Source: Pedobacter lusitanus (lineage in GTDB: Bacteria; Bacteroidota; Bacteroidia; Sphingobacteriales; Sphingobacteriaceae). From it: 64,000 bases of DNA. The notes under the pieces were generated by a model. The model ran no database searches, had not been told where the DNA came from, and saw nothing but the letters and a program-made list of their open reading frames with translations. Positions within the stretch are counted from its first letter, which is position 1. The number at the start of each line of letters is the position of its first letter. The stretch lies in NCBI RefSeq assembly GCF_040026395.1, contig NZ_CP157278.1, positions 5,394,001 through 5,458,000 on the forward strand. The letters are read 5' to 3'. Below are positions 1 to 9,939 of the stretch, one piece after another. The position numbers and the translations under genes were made by a program.

Positions 1-3000
1 AAATCTCTCTGAATGAAAAAAATGCCCCTTTATACAAAGTCCTTGAATCTATCAGGAAGCAAAGCGGTTTTTTAGTGCTTTATCAGGATCAGGTGATGGA
101 AAAGGCAAGTCCGGTGACGATCAATAAGAAAAATATTTCGTTGCAGGAGGCTCTCAATGATTGCTTTTCTAACCAGTCTCTGACTTATCAGATTCTCGAA
201 CAGACAATTCTGGTTAAAAGCAAACCAGATTTGGCCATCAAAAGAGCACAGGAACGCAGCAACTTCCTAATCGTTGTAAAAGGTAAAATTATTGATGAAA
301 GTGGCAAGCCGCTGCCGGGTGCCGGTATTAAGGTAAAAGGCACAACTGTATCAACGGTATCCAATCAGAATGGGGAATTCTCCCTGAAAAATATAGCCGA
401 GGATGCGGTTCTGGTAGTTTCTTTTATAGGTTATTCTAATAAAGAAGTCTCTGCAAAAGAGAACCTGGGCTCAATCCAGCTCGTGCCCAACAGTTCAAAT
501 CTGAATGATGTGATCGTAGTTGGATATGGTACCCAGAAAAGGGCAAGTGTTACAGGGTCAATAGCGCAGGTAAAAGGATCAGAGCTGGCTAAAGCCCCTG
601 TTGCAAACATAACAAACTCGCTTGTAGGTCGTTTACCGGGTTTAAGAGCTATTCAGAATAGTGGAGAGCCGGGGAAAGACGGGAGTACCATAGATATCAG
701 GGGTTTTGGAAGTGCACTGGTAATTGTAGATGGGGTGCCTTCAGATTTTTCTCAGATAGATGCGAATGAGATAGAGAGTTTTTCTATTTTAAAAGATGCA
801 TCAGCCGCGGTATATGGGGTTCGTGCTGCGAATGGTGTTATCCTGGTGACTACCAAAAAGGGTGTTATGGGTAAACCTCGTATCAGTTACAGTACCTATT
901 ATGGTTTACAAAATAATGCGACAAAATATCCTGAACTTGCCAATGCGGGGGTATTTGCCGAATTAAGTAACGAAGGAGCTGTAAATGCCTGGGTTAAAAA
1001 TAATAATCCAGCAGTGGCTTTGTCACTTCCTTTTTCAAAAGATCAGGTAGACCAGTATAAAAATGGGACATTACCTTCGTATGATTGGTTTAATTCAACT
1101 ATTCGTAAAAATGCACCGCAATATTATCAGAATCTTAATGTAGATGGTGGAACAGAAGATGTCAAATACTTTTTTAATATCGGGTATCTGAATCAGGATG
1201 CGATCTGGAAAAGCAATTCAACAAGATTTAAGCGGTATAATTTCCGCAGTAATGTGAGTGCAAAGATTAATAAGCGTCTGACAGCTGAACTTAATCTGAG
1301 TGGCCGTTTGGGAGATCTTCAGACCCCCGGGGTTTCTTCTGGTTTGATTATGGCTACTATGAAAAGGGAAAGTCCTGTTTTTCCTATCTATGCCAATGAT
1401 AATACCAATTACCTGGCCTCTTCAAATGTACAGCAGAATTCTCTGGCACAAACTGATCATCAGATTTCGGGCTATGGCTCAGAGCGGACCAAATTCTTTT
1501 CTGGTATAGCCAGGTTAACTTATGATTTACCCTGGATTGATGGTCTGAATGCAAAAGCTACCTATTCTTATCAGAATACAGATACAGAGAATAAAAATTA
1601 TATCAGAAAATATAACTTATACAAATATAATAGTGCTGCCAATACTTATGATATAGCTTATACGGCTAATGACCCAAGCAATTTAAATGTAAGAAACGCG
1701 CATAAAGATGATCAGGCTTTTCAGTTCTCGCTGAACTATGCGAAAACTTTCGGCGCTAAACATAATGTGTCGGGTTTGCTGTTATTTGAAAGAACAGAAA
1801 CGAATACTTCATTTTTGTCGGCTTATAAAGAATTTCTGCTGGATAATTTAGATGAACTGTTTGCAGGAGTAGCTAATAACCAAAGCAATGACGGGAGTTC
1901 TGCGCAGATTGCACGCGAGGGATATGTCGGGAAATTCAATTATGATTATGCTGGTAAGTATCTGATAGAATTGGGTTTTCGCTATGACGGAACTTATAAG
2001 GTAGCTCCCGGTCATCGTTATGGATTTTTTCCTAATGTATCTGTAGGATGGCGTATTAATGAGGAGAATTTTTTGAAAAACAATACGACCATAGATAACC
2101 TGAAACTCAGAGCATCTTTTGGAAAAGTAGGGGATGATGGTGGTGATGACGCAGATGGAGCCAATTATATCATACCTTTCCGTTATATACCAGGCTACAA
2201 TTATCCGAATGATAATTATGTCTTTGGTACTCAGCTGATCCCTGGTTTAACTACCAGTGGTTTAACTAATCCGCTGTTAACCTGGTATACTTCCTACACC
2301 AGTAATGTTGGTTTGGATGTTTCTTTATGGAAAGGAAAGCTAGGGGCTTCGGTAGATGTTTTTTATCGTAAAAGAGCCGGGTTACTAGCTACCCGGGTTT
2401 TAAGTCTGCCCAATACCTTTGGTGCCAGTTTGCCACAGGAAAATCTGAATGGTGATAATACCAGGGGGTTTGAACTAGAGCTTACACATAAAAATACTGT
2501 TGGCAAATGGCAATACAGTATTTCACCAAACCTGACATTTACCAGGACTAAGAACGGTTATTTAGAACAGAGTCCGCAAACCAGCTCACTGGGGAATTAC
2601 CAGGGTAATATGACCGATCGCTGGACCAATATTATCAGGGGATATGAGGCTATCGGACAGTTCCAGTCTCAGCAGGAAATTAGTACTGCACCGGTACAGG
2701 ATGCCCAGGCAAACAAAACATTATTACCGGGAGATATACGCTATAAAGATTTGAATGGTGATGGGGTTATAGATAGCAGAGATCAGACTGTGATTGGAAG
2801 AGGGACTACACCTGAACTGTTTTTTGGTCTTAACCTGAATGTAAATTATAAGGGGTTTGATCTTACTGTACTGCTGCAGGGAGCTTCAAATTTTAACAGG
2901 TATTACAGTGAAGAATTACAGAGTCCGTTTTTTAACGGTGCCAATACTTTAGCCATGTTTACTGATCGCTGGCACCGTCAGGATTTATATGATCCTAACA

Positions 3001-3305
3001 GCCCCTGGATAGCAGGGAAATATCCTTCAACTATGATTTCAGGATCTACCAATAATCAGCTTTATTCTACATTCTGGCTGCAGGATGCCACATATCTGAG
3101 AATCAAAAATGTGGATTTCGGATATACTTTTTCCAAAGGTCTGATCGAAAAAATTGGTATGCGTACGGCAAGAATATATATATCAGGTCAGAATGTTTTC
3201 ACTTTTAGTAAAGTGAAATTTATCGACCCTGAACAGCCGAGTGGCCGGGGTAACTTCTATCCTCAGCAAAAATTATGGTCACTGGGTTTAAATGTTGGTT
3301 TTTAA
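1..3305 (+). CDS. SusC/RagA family TonB-dependent outer-membrane receptor, 5' partial
   Basis: Outer-membrane TonB-dependent transporter that, with its SusD partner, imports large glycans or oligosaccharides. The frame is already open at base 3, so the true start lies before the window; the GTG at 75 is internal. Domains in order: the end of an STN (secretin/TonB short N-terminal) domain in about the first 80 codons, a carboxypeptidase-D-like regulatory domain (VKGKIIDESGKPLPG), a plug domain (SLVGRLPGL, DIRGFGS) and a long beta-barrel ending at GLNVGF. The STN domain implies control by a FecR-type anti-sigma factor, probably encoded upstream outside the window. The stop lies just before the SusD start, so the two are co-transcribed. 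The family is certain; the substrate is inferred only from downstream genes. Confidence 0.95.
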   Translation, partial: ISLNEKNAPLYKVLESIRKQSGFLVLYQDQVMEKASPVTINKKNISLQEALNDCFSNQSLTYQILEQTILVKSKPDLAIKRAQERSNFLIVVKGKIIDESGKPLPGAGIKVKGTTVSTVSNQNGEFSLKNIAEDAVLVVSFIGYSNKEVSAKENLGSIQLVPNSSNLNDVIVVGYGTQKRASVTGSIAQVKGSELAKAPVANITNSLVGRLPGLRAIQNSGEPGKDGSTIDIRGFGSALVIVDGVPSDFSQIDANEIESFSILKDASAAVYGVRAANGVILVTTKKGVMGKPRISYSTYYGLQNNATKYPELANAGVFAELSNEGAVNAWVKNNNPAVALSLPFSKDQVDQYKNGTLPSYDWFNSTIRKNAPQYYQNLNVDGGTEDVKYFFNIGYLNQDAIWKSNSTRFKRYNFRSNVSAKINKRLTAELNLSGRLGDLQTPGVSSGLIMATMKRESPVFPIYANDNTNYLASSNVQQNSLAQTDHQISGYGSERTKFFSGIARLTYDLPWIDGLNAKATYSYQNTDTENKNYIRKYNLYKYNSAANTYDIAYTANDPSNLNVRNAHKDDQAFQFSLNYAKTFGAKHNVSGLLLFERTETNTSFLSAYKEFLLDNLDELFAGVANNQSNDGSSAQIAREGYVGKFNYDYAGKYLIELGFRYDGTYKVAPGHRYGFFPNVSVGWRINEENFLKNNTTIDNLKLRASFGKVGDDGGDDADGANYIIPFRYIPGYNYPNDNYVFGTQLIPGLTTSGLTNPLLTWYTSYTSNVGLDVSLWKGKLGASVDVFYRKRAGLLATRVLSLPNTFGASLPQENLNGDNTRGFELELTHKNTVGKWQYSISPNLTFTRTKNGYLEQSPQTSSLGNYQGNMTDRWTNIIRGYEAIGQFQSQQEISTAPVQDAQANKTLLPGDIRYKDLNGDGVIDSRDQTVIGRGTTPELFFGLNLNVNYKGFDLTVLLQGASNFNRYYSEELQSPFFNGANTLAMFTDRWHRQDLYDPNSPWIAGKYPSTMISGSTNNQLYSTFWLQDATYLRIKNVDFGYTFSKGLIEKIGMRTARIYISGQNVFTFSKVKFIDPEQPSGRGNFYPQQKLWSLGLNVGF

Positions 3306-3315
3306 TCAAAAGGTT

Positions 3316-5094
3316 ATGAAAAGAATTAAAACATATAGCGTTTTTTTGATATTGTTGCTCAGTGGCATGGTATCATGCAAGAAAGATTTTTTGGACAGGC
3401 AACCTAAAAATCTGGTTGCTGAAAGTGTAGCCTACAGTAGCGTAAGCGGAGTTACCGCATTGACTGTTACGCTTTATAATGATCTGCCAGCAGAAGATTT
3501 TAATTATACCGTGAGTGATGAAGCGGGTTATCTGTCTACCACTACAGATGAAGCTGTCAGAACTTATGTCTGGGGAAATATTAACAACGCAGTTATTGGA
3601 AACTGGTTCGGTGACTGGGATTATGCCCGAATTAGAAGAGTGAACGACTTTATAGAAAAAGTTCCCGGTGCTGCAATAGATAATGACTCTAAAAAGAGGT
3701 TTCTTGCAGAAGCCAGGTTTATCCGGGCTTTTGAATACTTTGCTTTGGTAAAGCGTTATGGAGGTGTTCCACTGGTTACCCGGGTGCAGACATATCAAAC
3801 GGGTGACGATGTATCTGGTCTTGTAGTTCCGCGTAACAAAGAACAGGAAATTTATGATTTCATCTCGGCAGAGCTGGATGCTGTGGCGGCTGACTTACCT
3901 GAAGATTATAGCAGCGATCCGGCTAATGCCTTTCGGGCAAACAGGTATAGTGCCCTTGCTTTAAAATGCAGAGCGATGCTGTATGCTGCTTCGAGTGCTA
4001 AATACGGGACTTTGCAGCTAAATGGATTAGTTGGTATCAATAGCAGCATGGCGAATTCATACTGGCAAAAATCGCTGGATGCAGCTGATCTGATCATCAA
4101 ATCAGGAAAATATAGATTATATGATGTGAATGCTGACAAAGCTGCAAATTTCCAGCAGTTATTTCTGACTTTGGGTAACCAGGAAGCTATTTTGACTAAG
4201 GTTTTTCAGTCTCCTGGTAAAACGCATAGTTTTGATTTCTATAATGCACCACAGAGTTTCAAAATCGATTATGGAAATACAACCAATCCGACTCTGGAAA
4301 TGGTGGAGGAATATGAATATACAGACGGTTCTCCGGGGATCCTTAAGGTTAATGATAATGCCGGGAATCCTATTATTTATAATCGGCCTGCAGATCTGTT
4401 CAAAGGAAAAGACCCGAGGATGTTTGCATCCATTTTAACTCCTTTTGATTCCTGGCAGGGTGGTATCCTTGAAGTAAGAAGGGGAGTGATAGATAACGGG
4501 GTGAAACGTACTTCTGAGAGTCTGACGGCTGTTTATCCTGCAGGTGGGACATTTAGTATTGTAGGAAAAGACGGGCCTTTAACCACCGGAGATCCGAGCA
4601 AAACAGGATTCTATATCAAGAAATTTATGGACCCTGTTAACCGCGTCCCATCCGAACGCTCTACTACACCCTGGATGGTTTTCCGTTATGGAGAAGTACT
4701 GCTTAATTATGCAGAGGCTGCTTTTGAACTGGGGAATAACGGTGCTGCGATGGATGTGATCAATCAGCTCAGGAGCAGAGCGGGTATAGCACCTTTGAGT
4801 ATGGTTACACTTGATAAGATCAGACATGAAAGAAAAGTGGAGCTAGCATTTGAAAATCATCGCTTCTGGGATTTACGCAGGTGGCATATTGCCAGTACAG
4901 TATTAAATAATACACAGTTTCATGCATTGTATCCCTGGATCATGTGGCAGAATGGGGCTGATCCCAATACGATGAAATATACTTTTGAAAAAGCAGTTGC
5001 ACCGAAATTATCACGGACTTTCCCCGAGAAATTATATCTGGAGCCTTTGCCGCAGCAAAATCCGCCATATATTCAAAATCCTGGTTATCAATAA
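3316..5094 (+). CDS. SusD/RagB family nutrient-binding outer-membrane lipoprotein
   Basis: Surface lipoprotein that caps the SusC channel and binds glycan. The start at 3316 is preferred over an in-frame ATG at 3292, because it gives a clean lipoprotein signal (MKRIKTYSVF, lipobox SGMVSC with Cys21) and has an AAAAGG-like Shine-Dalgarno just upstream; 3292 would overlap the SusC gene. The product is about 592 residues, a normal SusD length. The C-terminal half carries the typical SusD/RagB signatures LLNYAEAAFELG, VINQLRSRAG and HERKVELAFENHRFWDLRRW. It lies about 10 bp after SusC and is followed by a DUF3823 lipoprotein, the usual order in Bacteroidetes utilisation loci. Confidence 0.95.
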   Translation: MKRIKTYSVFLILLLSGMVSCKKDFLDRQPKNLVAESVAYSSVSGVTALTVTLYNDLPAEDFNYTVSDEAGYLSTTTDEAVRTYVWGNINNAVIGNWFGDWDYARIRRVNDFIEKVPGAAIDNDSKKRFLAEARFIRAFEYFALVKRYGGVPLVTRVQTYQTGDDVSGLVVPRNKEQEIYDFISAELDAVAADLPEDYSSDPANAFRANRYSALALKCRAMLYAASSAKYGTLQLNGLVGINSSMANSYWQKSLDAADLIIKSGKYRLYDVNADKAANFQQLFLTLGNQEAILTKVFQSPGKTHSFDFYNAPQSFKIDYGNTTNPTLEMVEEYEYTDGSPGILKVNDNAGNPIIYNRPADLFKGKDPRMFASILTPFDSWQGGILEVRRGVIDNGVKRTSESLTAVYPAGGTFSIVGKDGPLTTGDPSKTGFYIKKFMDPVNRVPSERSTTPWMVFRYGEVLLNYAEAAFELGNNGAAMDVINQLRSRAGIAPLSMVTLDKIRHERKVELAFENHRFWDLRRWHIASTVLNNTQFHALYPWIMWQNGADPNTMKYTFEKAVAPKLSRTFPEKLYLEPLPQQNPPYIQNPGYQ

Positions 5095-5136
5095 ACTGAT
5101 AAGTATTAAAGAGGTTAAAAAATCAAATTTATAAAA

Positions 5137-5832
5137 ATGAAGAAATTATTTATTGGTGTGTTCCTTGCGCTGGCGGTGTTTGTCAGCGCTTGTAAAAAGG
5201 ACAATTACAAATCACCTGATGCAGAGCTCTCAGGTAATATTGTGGATGCAGCAACAGGGAAGAATGTGCCTCAGCAAACTAATGTTGGTGGTGGTTATCT
5301 GCAGCTTTTTCAAACGGATTATCCAAAACCGTCTGCAATACAGACAGCGCTTCATCCTGATGGAAGTTATACCCGTGGTTTTACTTTTAACGGGAATTAT
5401 AAAGTTGTGCCAACCGGACCTTTCTTTTACCTGGATACAATAAACGTAAAGGTAAATGGTACAACACAAATGGATATCAGGGTAGTACCCTATCTAACGG
5501 TAAGCTGTGAGGTACTGAGTAAGACAAGTACAAGTATTACGGTGAGAGTAAAAGTAGCACAGCCGGCTCAGAACACGCAAAAAATTGCAAGGATATTGGC
5601 TGTAGCAGCTACATTCAACACGGTTGATGTCAATAATTATAATAGTAACAGGGGTTTAACCAATACAGAGGCGCTGGATAACCAGACTGTAGTCAGTAAA
5701 GACTATGATTACACGATTGCTGAATTAAAGCCTGCCACACTTTATTATGTACGCGGAGGTGGCCGTACGATAAATCCCGGCAACTATTATAATTATTCGC
5801 CGATGTTAACGGTCACCACAAATTCTCAATAG
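5137..5832 (+). CDS. DUF3823-type surface lipoprotein of the Sus locus
   Basis: Predicted lipoprotein of 231 residues with signal peptide and lipobox VSAC (Cys19). The sequence (ELSGNIVDAATGKNVP, then a region rich in beta-strand-forming residues) resembles the DUF3823 family, which is usually encoded directly after SusC/SusD pairs and has an N-terminal carboxypeptidase-regulatory-like fold. By position it is probably a SusE-like surface glycan-binding accessory protein; binding is inferred, not shown. It starts 42 bp after SusD and ends 3 bp before the GH20 gene, so it sits inside the operon. Family assignment is by recognition only. Confidence 0.78.
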   Translation: MKKLFIGVFLALAVFVSACKKDNYKSPDAELSGNIVDAATGKNVPQQTNVGGGYLQLFQTDYPKPSAIQTALHPDGSYTRGFTFNGNYKVVPTGPFFYLDTINVKVNGTTQMDIRVVPYLTVSCEVLSKTSTSITVRVKVAQPAQNTQKIARILAVAATFNTVDVNNYNSNRGLTNTEALDNQTVVSKDYDYTIAELKPATLYYVRGGGRTINPGNYYNYSPMLTVTTNSQ

Positions 5833-5835
5833 CTT

Positions 5836-8211
5836 ATGTTTCAGAAAAGAAAAGTACAAAAATTACAGTCATTTAGACGCAGGGCCATCTCAGCAGTGAT
5901 ATTCACCTGTATCTGCAGTTTTGCTTTTGCTCAAAAGATCAGCCCTGTTATCCCGGCGGTAGCTGATATTATTGCAGTAAAAACTGGTGATAAGCAGCTT
6001 GTTTTTCCGGTAAGCCCGGATGGATATCAGCTGGTTTACAAGGGCAGTGACCGGTTGCCGGTAATTGATAGTGCCGGTTTGATTAAATCGCCTCTGGCTG
6101 AAACAAAAGTGAACCTCTATTTTCAACTGGTAAGTAAGGTTTCGGATACCATTAAATATGATATTACCAAACAGGTCATTGTTCCCGGAAAATTTACCGG
6201 TAAAGGAATCAATGCTCAGCCTTTTGTTATTCCTGCGCTGCGCGAATGGCATGGTGATCGGGGGAACTATGTGCTGCGTTCTTCGGGCAGGATTGTTTTA
6301 AATCCACTGAACAAAAGCGTTCTGCAAAAAGCAGCGGATATCTTGAAAAAAGAATTGAAAATTCAGACCGGGTATGACTTGAATATAGTAACCGGCAAAC
6401 CAAAAACAGGAGACATTTTCTTAACTCTTGGCGAAGCTGACCATAGCATAGGTAATGAAGGGTATTACTTTAAGAGTGAGGAGTATATTACCATCAGTGC
6501 ATTAAATTATCAGGGGTTGTTTTGGGGGACGCGAACTTTATTACAGCTGCTGGAACATCAAAAAAGTATAGTAAAAGGTGTAGCAAGGGATTATCCGGAG
6601 TTTAAGGTTCGTGGATTTGTACTGGATGTGGGCCGTAAATTTTTTAGTCTTCAGTTTTTGAAAGACTATGTAAAACTGATGTCTTATTATAAGCTGAACG
6701 ATTTTCAGATCCATTTGAATGACAATGGATTTAAAAAATACTTTAATGAGGACTGGGCTGCTACTTATGCTGCATTCCGGTTAGAAAATTCCACCTACCC
6801 GGGACTTACCGCTAAAGATGGATCTTATACTAAACAGGAATTTATAGCATTACAACAGTTGGCAAAGGATTATGCATTGCGCATTATTCCGGAAATAGAT
6901 GTACCGGCACATGCACTTGCTTTTACAAAAGTAGTTCCGGAAATCGGTAGTAAACGCTACGGAATGGATCATCTGGATTTGCAGAATCCGAAGACTATTC
7001 AGGTTGTTGAAAATGTATTTAAGGAATATCTGAGTGGTGAACACCCGGTATTTACCGGAAATGAGGTTCACATCGGAACTGACGAATATGCAAAAAAAGA
7101 AGCTGAAGCCTTCCGGGCTTTTACCGATCATATGATTAATTATGTCCAGGGTTTTGGTAAAGAGGTAAGGATATGGGGCGCATTGACGCATGCGGCAGGA
7201 ACAACTCCGGTAAAGGTGAAAAATGTTACGCTGAATACCTGGTACAATGGTTATGCGAATCCTCTGGAAATGAAAAAACTGGGGTATAATCAAATCAGTA
7301 CCCCAGATGGCTGGCTTTACATTGTACCTGCAGCAGGGTATTATTATGACTATCTGAATCTGAAAAAGATCTACCGTAAATGGACGCCATTATTAATCGG
7401 TGATGTGCAATTCCCTGCCGGAGATCCAACTATTACGGGTGGTTCATTCGCAGTATGGAATGATATTGTAGGCAATGGGATTACGGAAAAGGATGTGCAT
7501 GACCGTGTATTTCCTGCTATGCAGGTTCTTTCTCAAAAGATGTGGGGCGGGCAGGATACGTTGATGAAGTTTGAAGATTTTGATATACTCAGAAAGAATC
7601 TTGGAGAAGGTCCCTCCCTTCATATTTCCGGAAAAACAGGCGTTTCTGCAGCCGGCTTTAGTTTTGATCAGGAAGACAAAAATGTCAAACTGGAAGGAGC
7701 TGTTTACGCTGCGGGGCATCAGGGGAAATCACTATCGTTTTCCCGTGCAGATAGTTTTGCTAAACTGCCTTATACAGAGATCGGATATGACTATACTGTC
7801 TCGTTCTGGATCAATACTACTGCTGACAATCCGGCTAATACAGTCATCTTCAGTTCACCAAATGCGGTGGTTAAATTAAAACAGGGAACTACAGGAAAAC
7901 TGGGCTTTTCCCGTGAAGGATACGATTTTGACTTTGATTATGTGGTTCCTGCAAATGTATGGACACACCTGGTAATTACAGGTACCAATAAAGGAACCGC
8001 CCTGTATGTAAATGGTAAGCTACAAAAGAAACTTTACGACAACTGGATTCAGTTTACCGATAAAGACAAAACAAAAGTCCGTAAAGTGGAAACCCTGTTT
8101 TTTCCATTACGAAAGCTTGGTGGGTTTAAAGGGAAGATCGATGAACTGGAAATTTTTAACAGGGTCTTGTCAGATCGCGAAATAGAAACACTTTATCAAA
8201 AGCCTATATGA
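5836..8211 (+). CDS. Secreted GH20 beta-N-acetylhexosaminidase with C-terminal LamG-like domain
   Basis: Exo-glycosidase expected to release terminal beta-linked GlcNAc or GalNAc. The 791-residue product has an N-terminal signal (hydrophobic stretch ending FAFAQ near residue 32), a GH20b-like beta/alpha domain (about 140-250), and a GH20 barrel starting at VRGFVLDVGRKFF (about 255). The acid/base pair is visible as HIGTDE with Asp416-Glu417; Asp polarises the N-acetyl group in substrate-assisted catalysis. Residues of about 630-790 look like a LamG/concanavalin-A-like jelly roll (YTVSFWINTT, GTALYVNGKL, KGKIDELEIFNRVLSDREI), likely for carbohydrate binding. The stop overlaps the next start (ATGA), indicating translational coupling. 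The substrate points to amino-sugar glycans such as glycoprotein N/O-glycans or chitooligosaccharides. Confidence 0.92.
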   Translation: MFQKRKVQKLQSFRRRAISAVIFTCICSFAFAQKISPVIPAVADIIAVKTGDKQLVFPVSPDGYQLVYKGSDRLPVIDSAGLIKSPLAETKVNLYFQLVSKVSDTIKYDITKQVIVPGKFTGKGINAQPFVIPALREWHGDRGNYVLRSSGRIVLNPLNKSVLQKAADILKKELKIQTGYDLNIVTGKPKTGDIFLTLGEADHSIGNEGYYFKSEEYITISALNYQGLFWGTRTLLQLLEHQKSIVKGVARDYPEFKVRGFVLDVGRKFFSLQFLKDYVKLMSYYKLNDFQIHLNDNGFKKYFNEDWAATYAAFRLENSTYPGLTAKDGSYTKQEFIALQQLAKDYALRIIPEIDVPAHALAFTKVVPEIGSKRYGMDHLDLQNPKTIQVVENVFKEYLSGEHPVFTGNEVHIGTDEYAKKEAEAFRAFTDHMINYVQGFGKEVRIWGALTHAAGTTPVKVKNVTLNTWYNGYANPLEMKKLGYNQISTPDGWLYIVPAAGYYYDYLNLKKIYRKWTPLLIGDVQFPAGDPTITGGSFAVWNDIVGNGITEKDVHDRVFPAMQVLSQKMWGGQDTLMKFEDFDILRKNLGEGPSLHISGKTGVSAAGFSFDQEDKNVKLEGAVYAAGHQGKSLSFSRADSFAKLPYTEIGYDYTVSFWINTTADNPANTVIFSSPNAVVKLKQGTTGKLGFSREGYDFDFDYVVPANVWTHLVITGTNKGTALYVNGKLQKKLYDNWIQFTDKDKTKVRKVETLFFPLRKLGGFKGKIDELEIFNRVLSDREIETLYQKPI

Positions 8212-9827
8212 AAAAACAAAACAAACTGATGGCAGTAATTGCCATACTCTGTATCTGCTTCAGTGGCTGTAAGAAAGCCGCTGATACTGGTACCGCAGAC
8301 TTAAGTGGTAACCATTCTGCTCAGGCTCTGGTTACTGTAAAAGAAGGTGACTTTACGTATACCTCGGATTATCCATATAATCTGAACCTGGTCTACTTTG
8401 TCCCCACCGATTTTCCTGAAATACCTGATTACCATCGCCGCGTGAGTGAATATATGCTGAATATGCGTGCCTTTACTGCTAAATGGATGAACCATTGGGG
8501 CTATGGAGATAAAACCTTCGGTTTATTGACTGATGATGCAAAACAACGGGTTAGAATTACGATGATTAAGGGTAAACTGACCAAAAAAGATTATGGTTAT
8601 GATAATGGGGCTGCTAATGTAAAGGCAGAAGTTGATGCTTATTATGCGTTGCATCCTGAAGAAAAAACCAGTGAACATTATTTTATATTACTTCCCAATG
8701 ATCTGATTAATAACAACAGGGATTCTCCTTTTTATGGTATTGGCAGATATGCTTATGCTCTTGATGCTGAAGGTATTGAAGTTGAAAATCTGGGTAAGCC
8801 TGGGCCGGAAGGTGCTTATGCGCAATGGATAGGTGGCTTATATCACGAATTGGGACATGGTTTAAATCTTCCGCATAGTAAAGGGCCTGAGTCGGAGGCT
8901 AATGATACTAATTTCGGAATGGAGCTGATGAGTGGTGGCAACTCTACCTATGGTACCAAGCCAACTTATCTAAGTGCATTCAGTGCAGCTATTTTGAACA
9001 GCAGTCAGGTTTTTAGCAAAGAGAAAAGCACGTTTTACGGGCCTGTTACTGCTAAAATAAGCAGGATGTACGGGAAATATGTCGGGGGAAATATGATTAT
9101 CAGCGGAAAATTTAATACTGATGTTCCGGTTAGCGACGTGATTTTACGCTTTAACCGTCCTACTGTAGATGCAGGTGGTTATCAGGCAGAAGGAATCCGG
9201 ACAAAGATTATTCAAACGGATAGTTTTTATGTAAGTATTCCTGTTACCGATATTAAGGTAAGAGATAACACGCCTTATAATATAGAGGCCATAATGGTAC
9301 ACCAGAATGGAGTGCTGACCAGAAAGAATAATGCGCTTCAATTTGTTGATGGAGTCCCTAAATTTCTGTTTAGCTCTGAAAAGAATGAATTTAATAAAGC
9401 TGGCTGGAAAGTGACAGCGGTTACCTCCGAGGAAAAGACAGGTGAAGGAAAAAACAATGGGTTAGGAATTTATATGATTGATAATGATCTGGAAACCATC
9501 TGGCATACCAGATGGACCGGAAGTAATCCTCCTGGTCTTCCGCATTCTGTAACTGTAGATATGGGTAAGGATAATCTGACTAATGGCTTCTCCTTTGTAC
9601 AACGTTCAGGAAGTACCAGCAGCATGAGCAAAGAGGTTGAAGTACTGGTCAGCAGTGATGGTACAACATGGACTAGCGTGTTAAATATTACATTAGCTCA
9701 GAATAATTTCTTTCAGTACTTTAATTTACCAGTTGCAAAAACATTCAGGTATTTCAAAGTAACAGCTAAAAGTGCTTATACGCCTAATCCGGCAAATGCT
9801 TCAATAGCCGAAGTGGGTGCGTATTAG
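8208..9827 (+). CDS. Surface lipoprotein zinc metalloprotease with C-terminal F5/8 type C-like domain
   Basis: Last gene of the Sus locus, 539 residues. It has a lipoprotein signal (lipobox FSGC, Cys21) and a metzincin-like zinc motif HELGHGLNLPH with His213, Glu214, His217 and His223; a Met-turn candidate (GMELMSGG) follows about 20 residues later. The region of about 395-539 resembles a discoidin/F5/8 type C carbohydrate-binding domain (YMIDNDLETIWHTRW, VEVLVSSDGTTW, FRYFKVTAKS). This architecture suggests a surface protease that binds and cuts glycosylated protein, matching the GH20 enzyme upstream. The exact peptidase family is not recognised. ATGA overlap with the GH20 gene; a strong bidirectional terminator follows. 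Confidence 0.82.
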   Translation: MKKQNKLMAVIAILCICFSGCKKAADTGTADLSGNHSAQALVTVKEGDFTYTSDYPYNLNLVYFVPTDFPEIPDYHRRVSEYMLNMRAFTAKWMNHWGYGDKTFGLLTDDAKQRVRITMIKGKLTKKDYGYDNGAANVKAEVDAYYALHPEEKTSEHYFILLPNDLINNNRDSPFYGIGRYAYALDAEGIEVENLGKPGPEGAYAQWIGGLYHELGHGLNLPHSKGPESEANDTNFGMELMSGGNSTYGTKPTYLSAFSAAILNSSQVFSKEKSTFYGPVTAKISRMYGKYVGGNMIISGKFNTDVPVSDVILRFNRPTVDAGGYQAEGIRTKIIQTDSFYVSIPVTDIKVRDNTPYNIEAIMVHQNGVLTRKNNALQFVDGVPKFLFSSEKNEFNKAGWKVTAVTSEEKTGEGKNNGLGIYMIDNDLETIWHTRWTGSNPPGLPHSVTVDMGKDNLTNGFSFVQRSGSTSSMSKEVEVLVSSDGTTWTSVLNITLAQNNFFQYFNLPVAKTFRYFKVTAKSAYTPNPANASIAEVGAY

Positions 9828-9860
9828 TGCGTTGATTACTGAATAAAATATTGTTTCTTT

Positions 9861-9900
9861 AAAAAAATCCCCTGTACACATTATTGCAGGGGATTTTTTT
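9861..9900. terminator. Bidirectional rho-independent terminator between convergent genes
   Basis: The inverted repeat AATCCCCTG ... CAGGGGATT is flanked by an A-run on the left and a T-run on the right, so it can end transcription on both strands: the Sus operon (+) and the beta-lactamase operon (-). Confidence 0.88.
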
Positions 9901-9939
9901 GCTCATATAACTGGCTTACTCCGGTATAAATAGCCTTAA

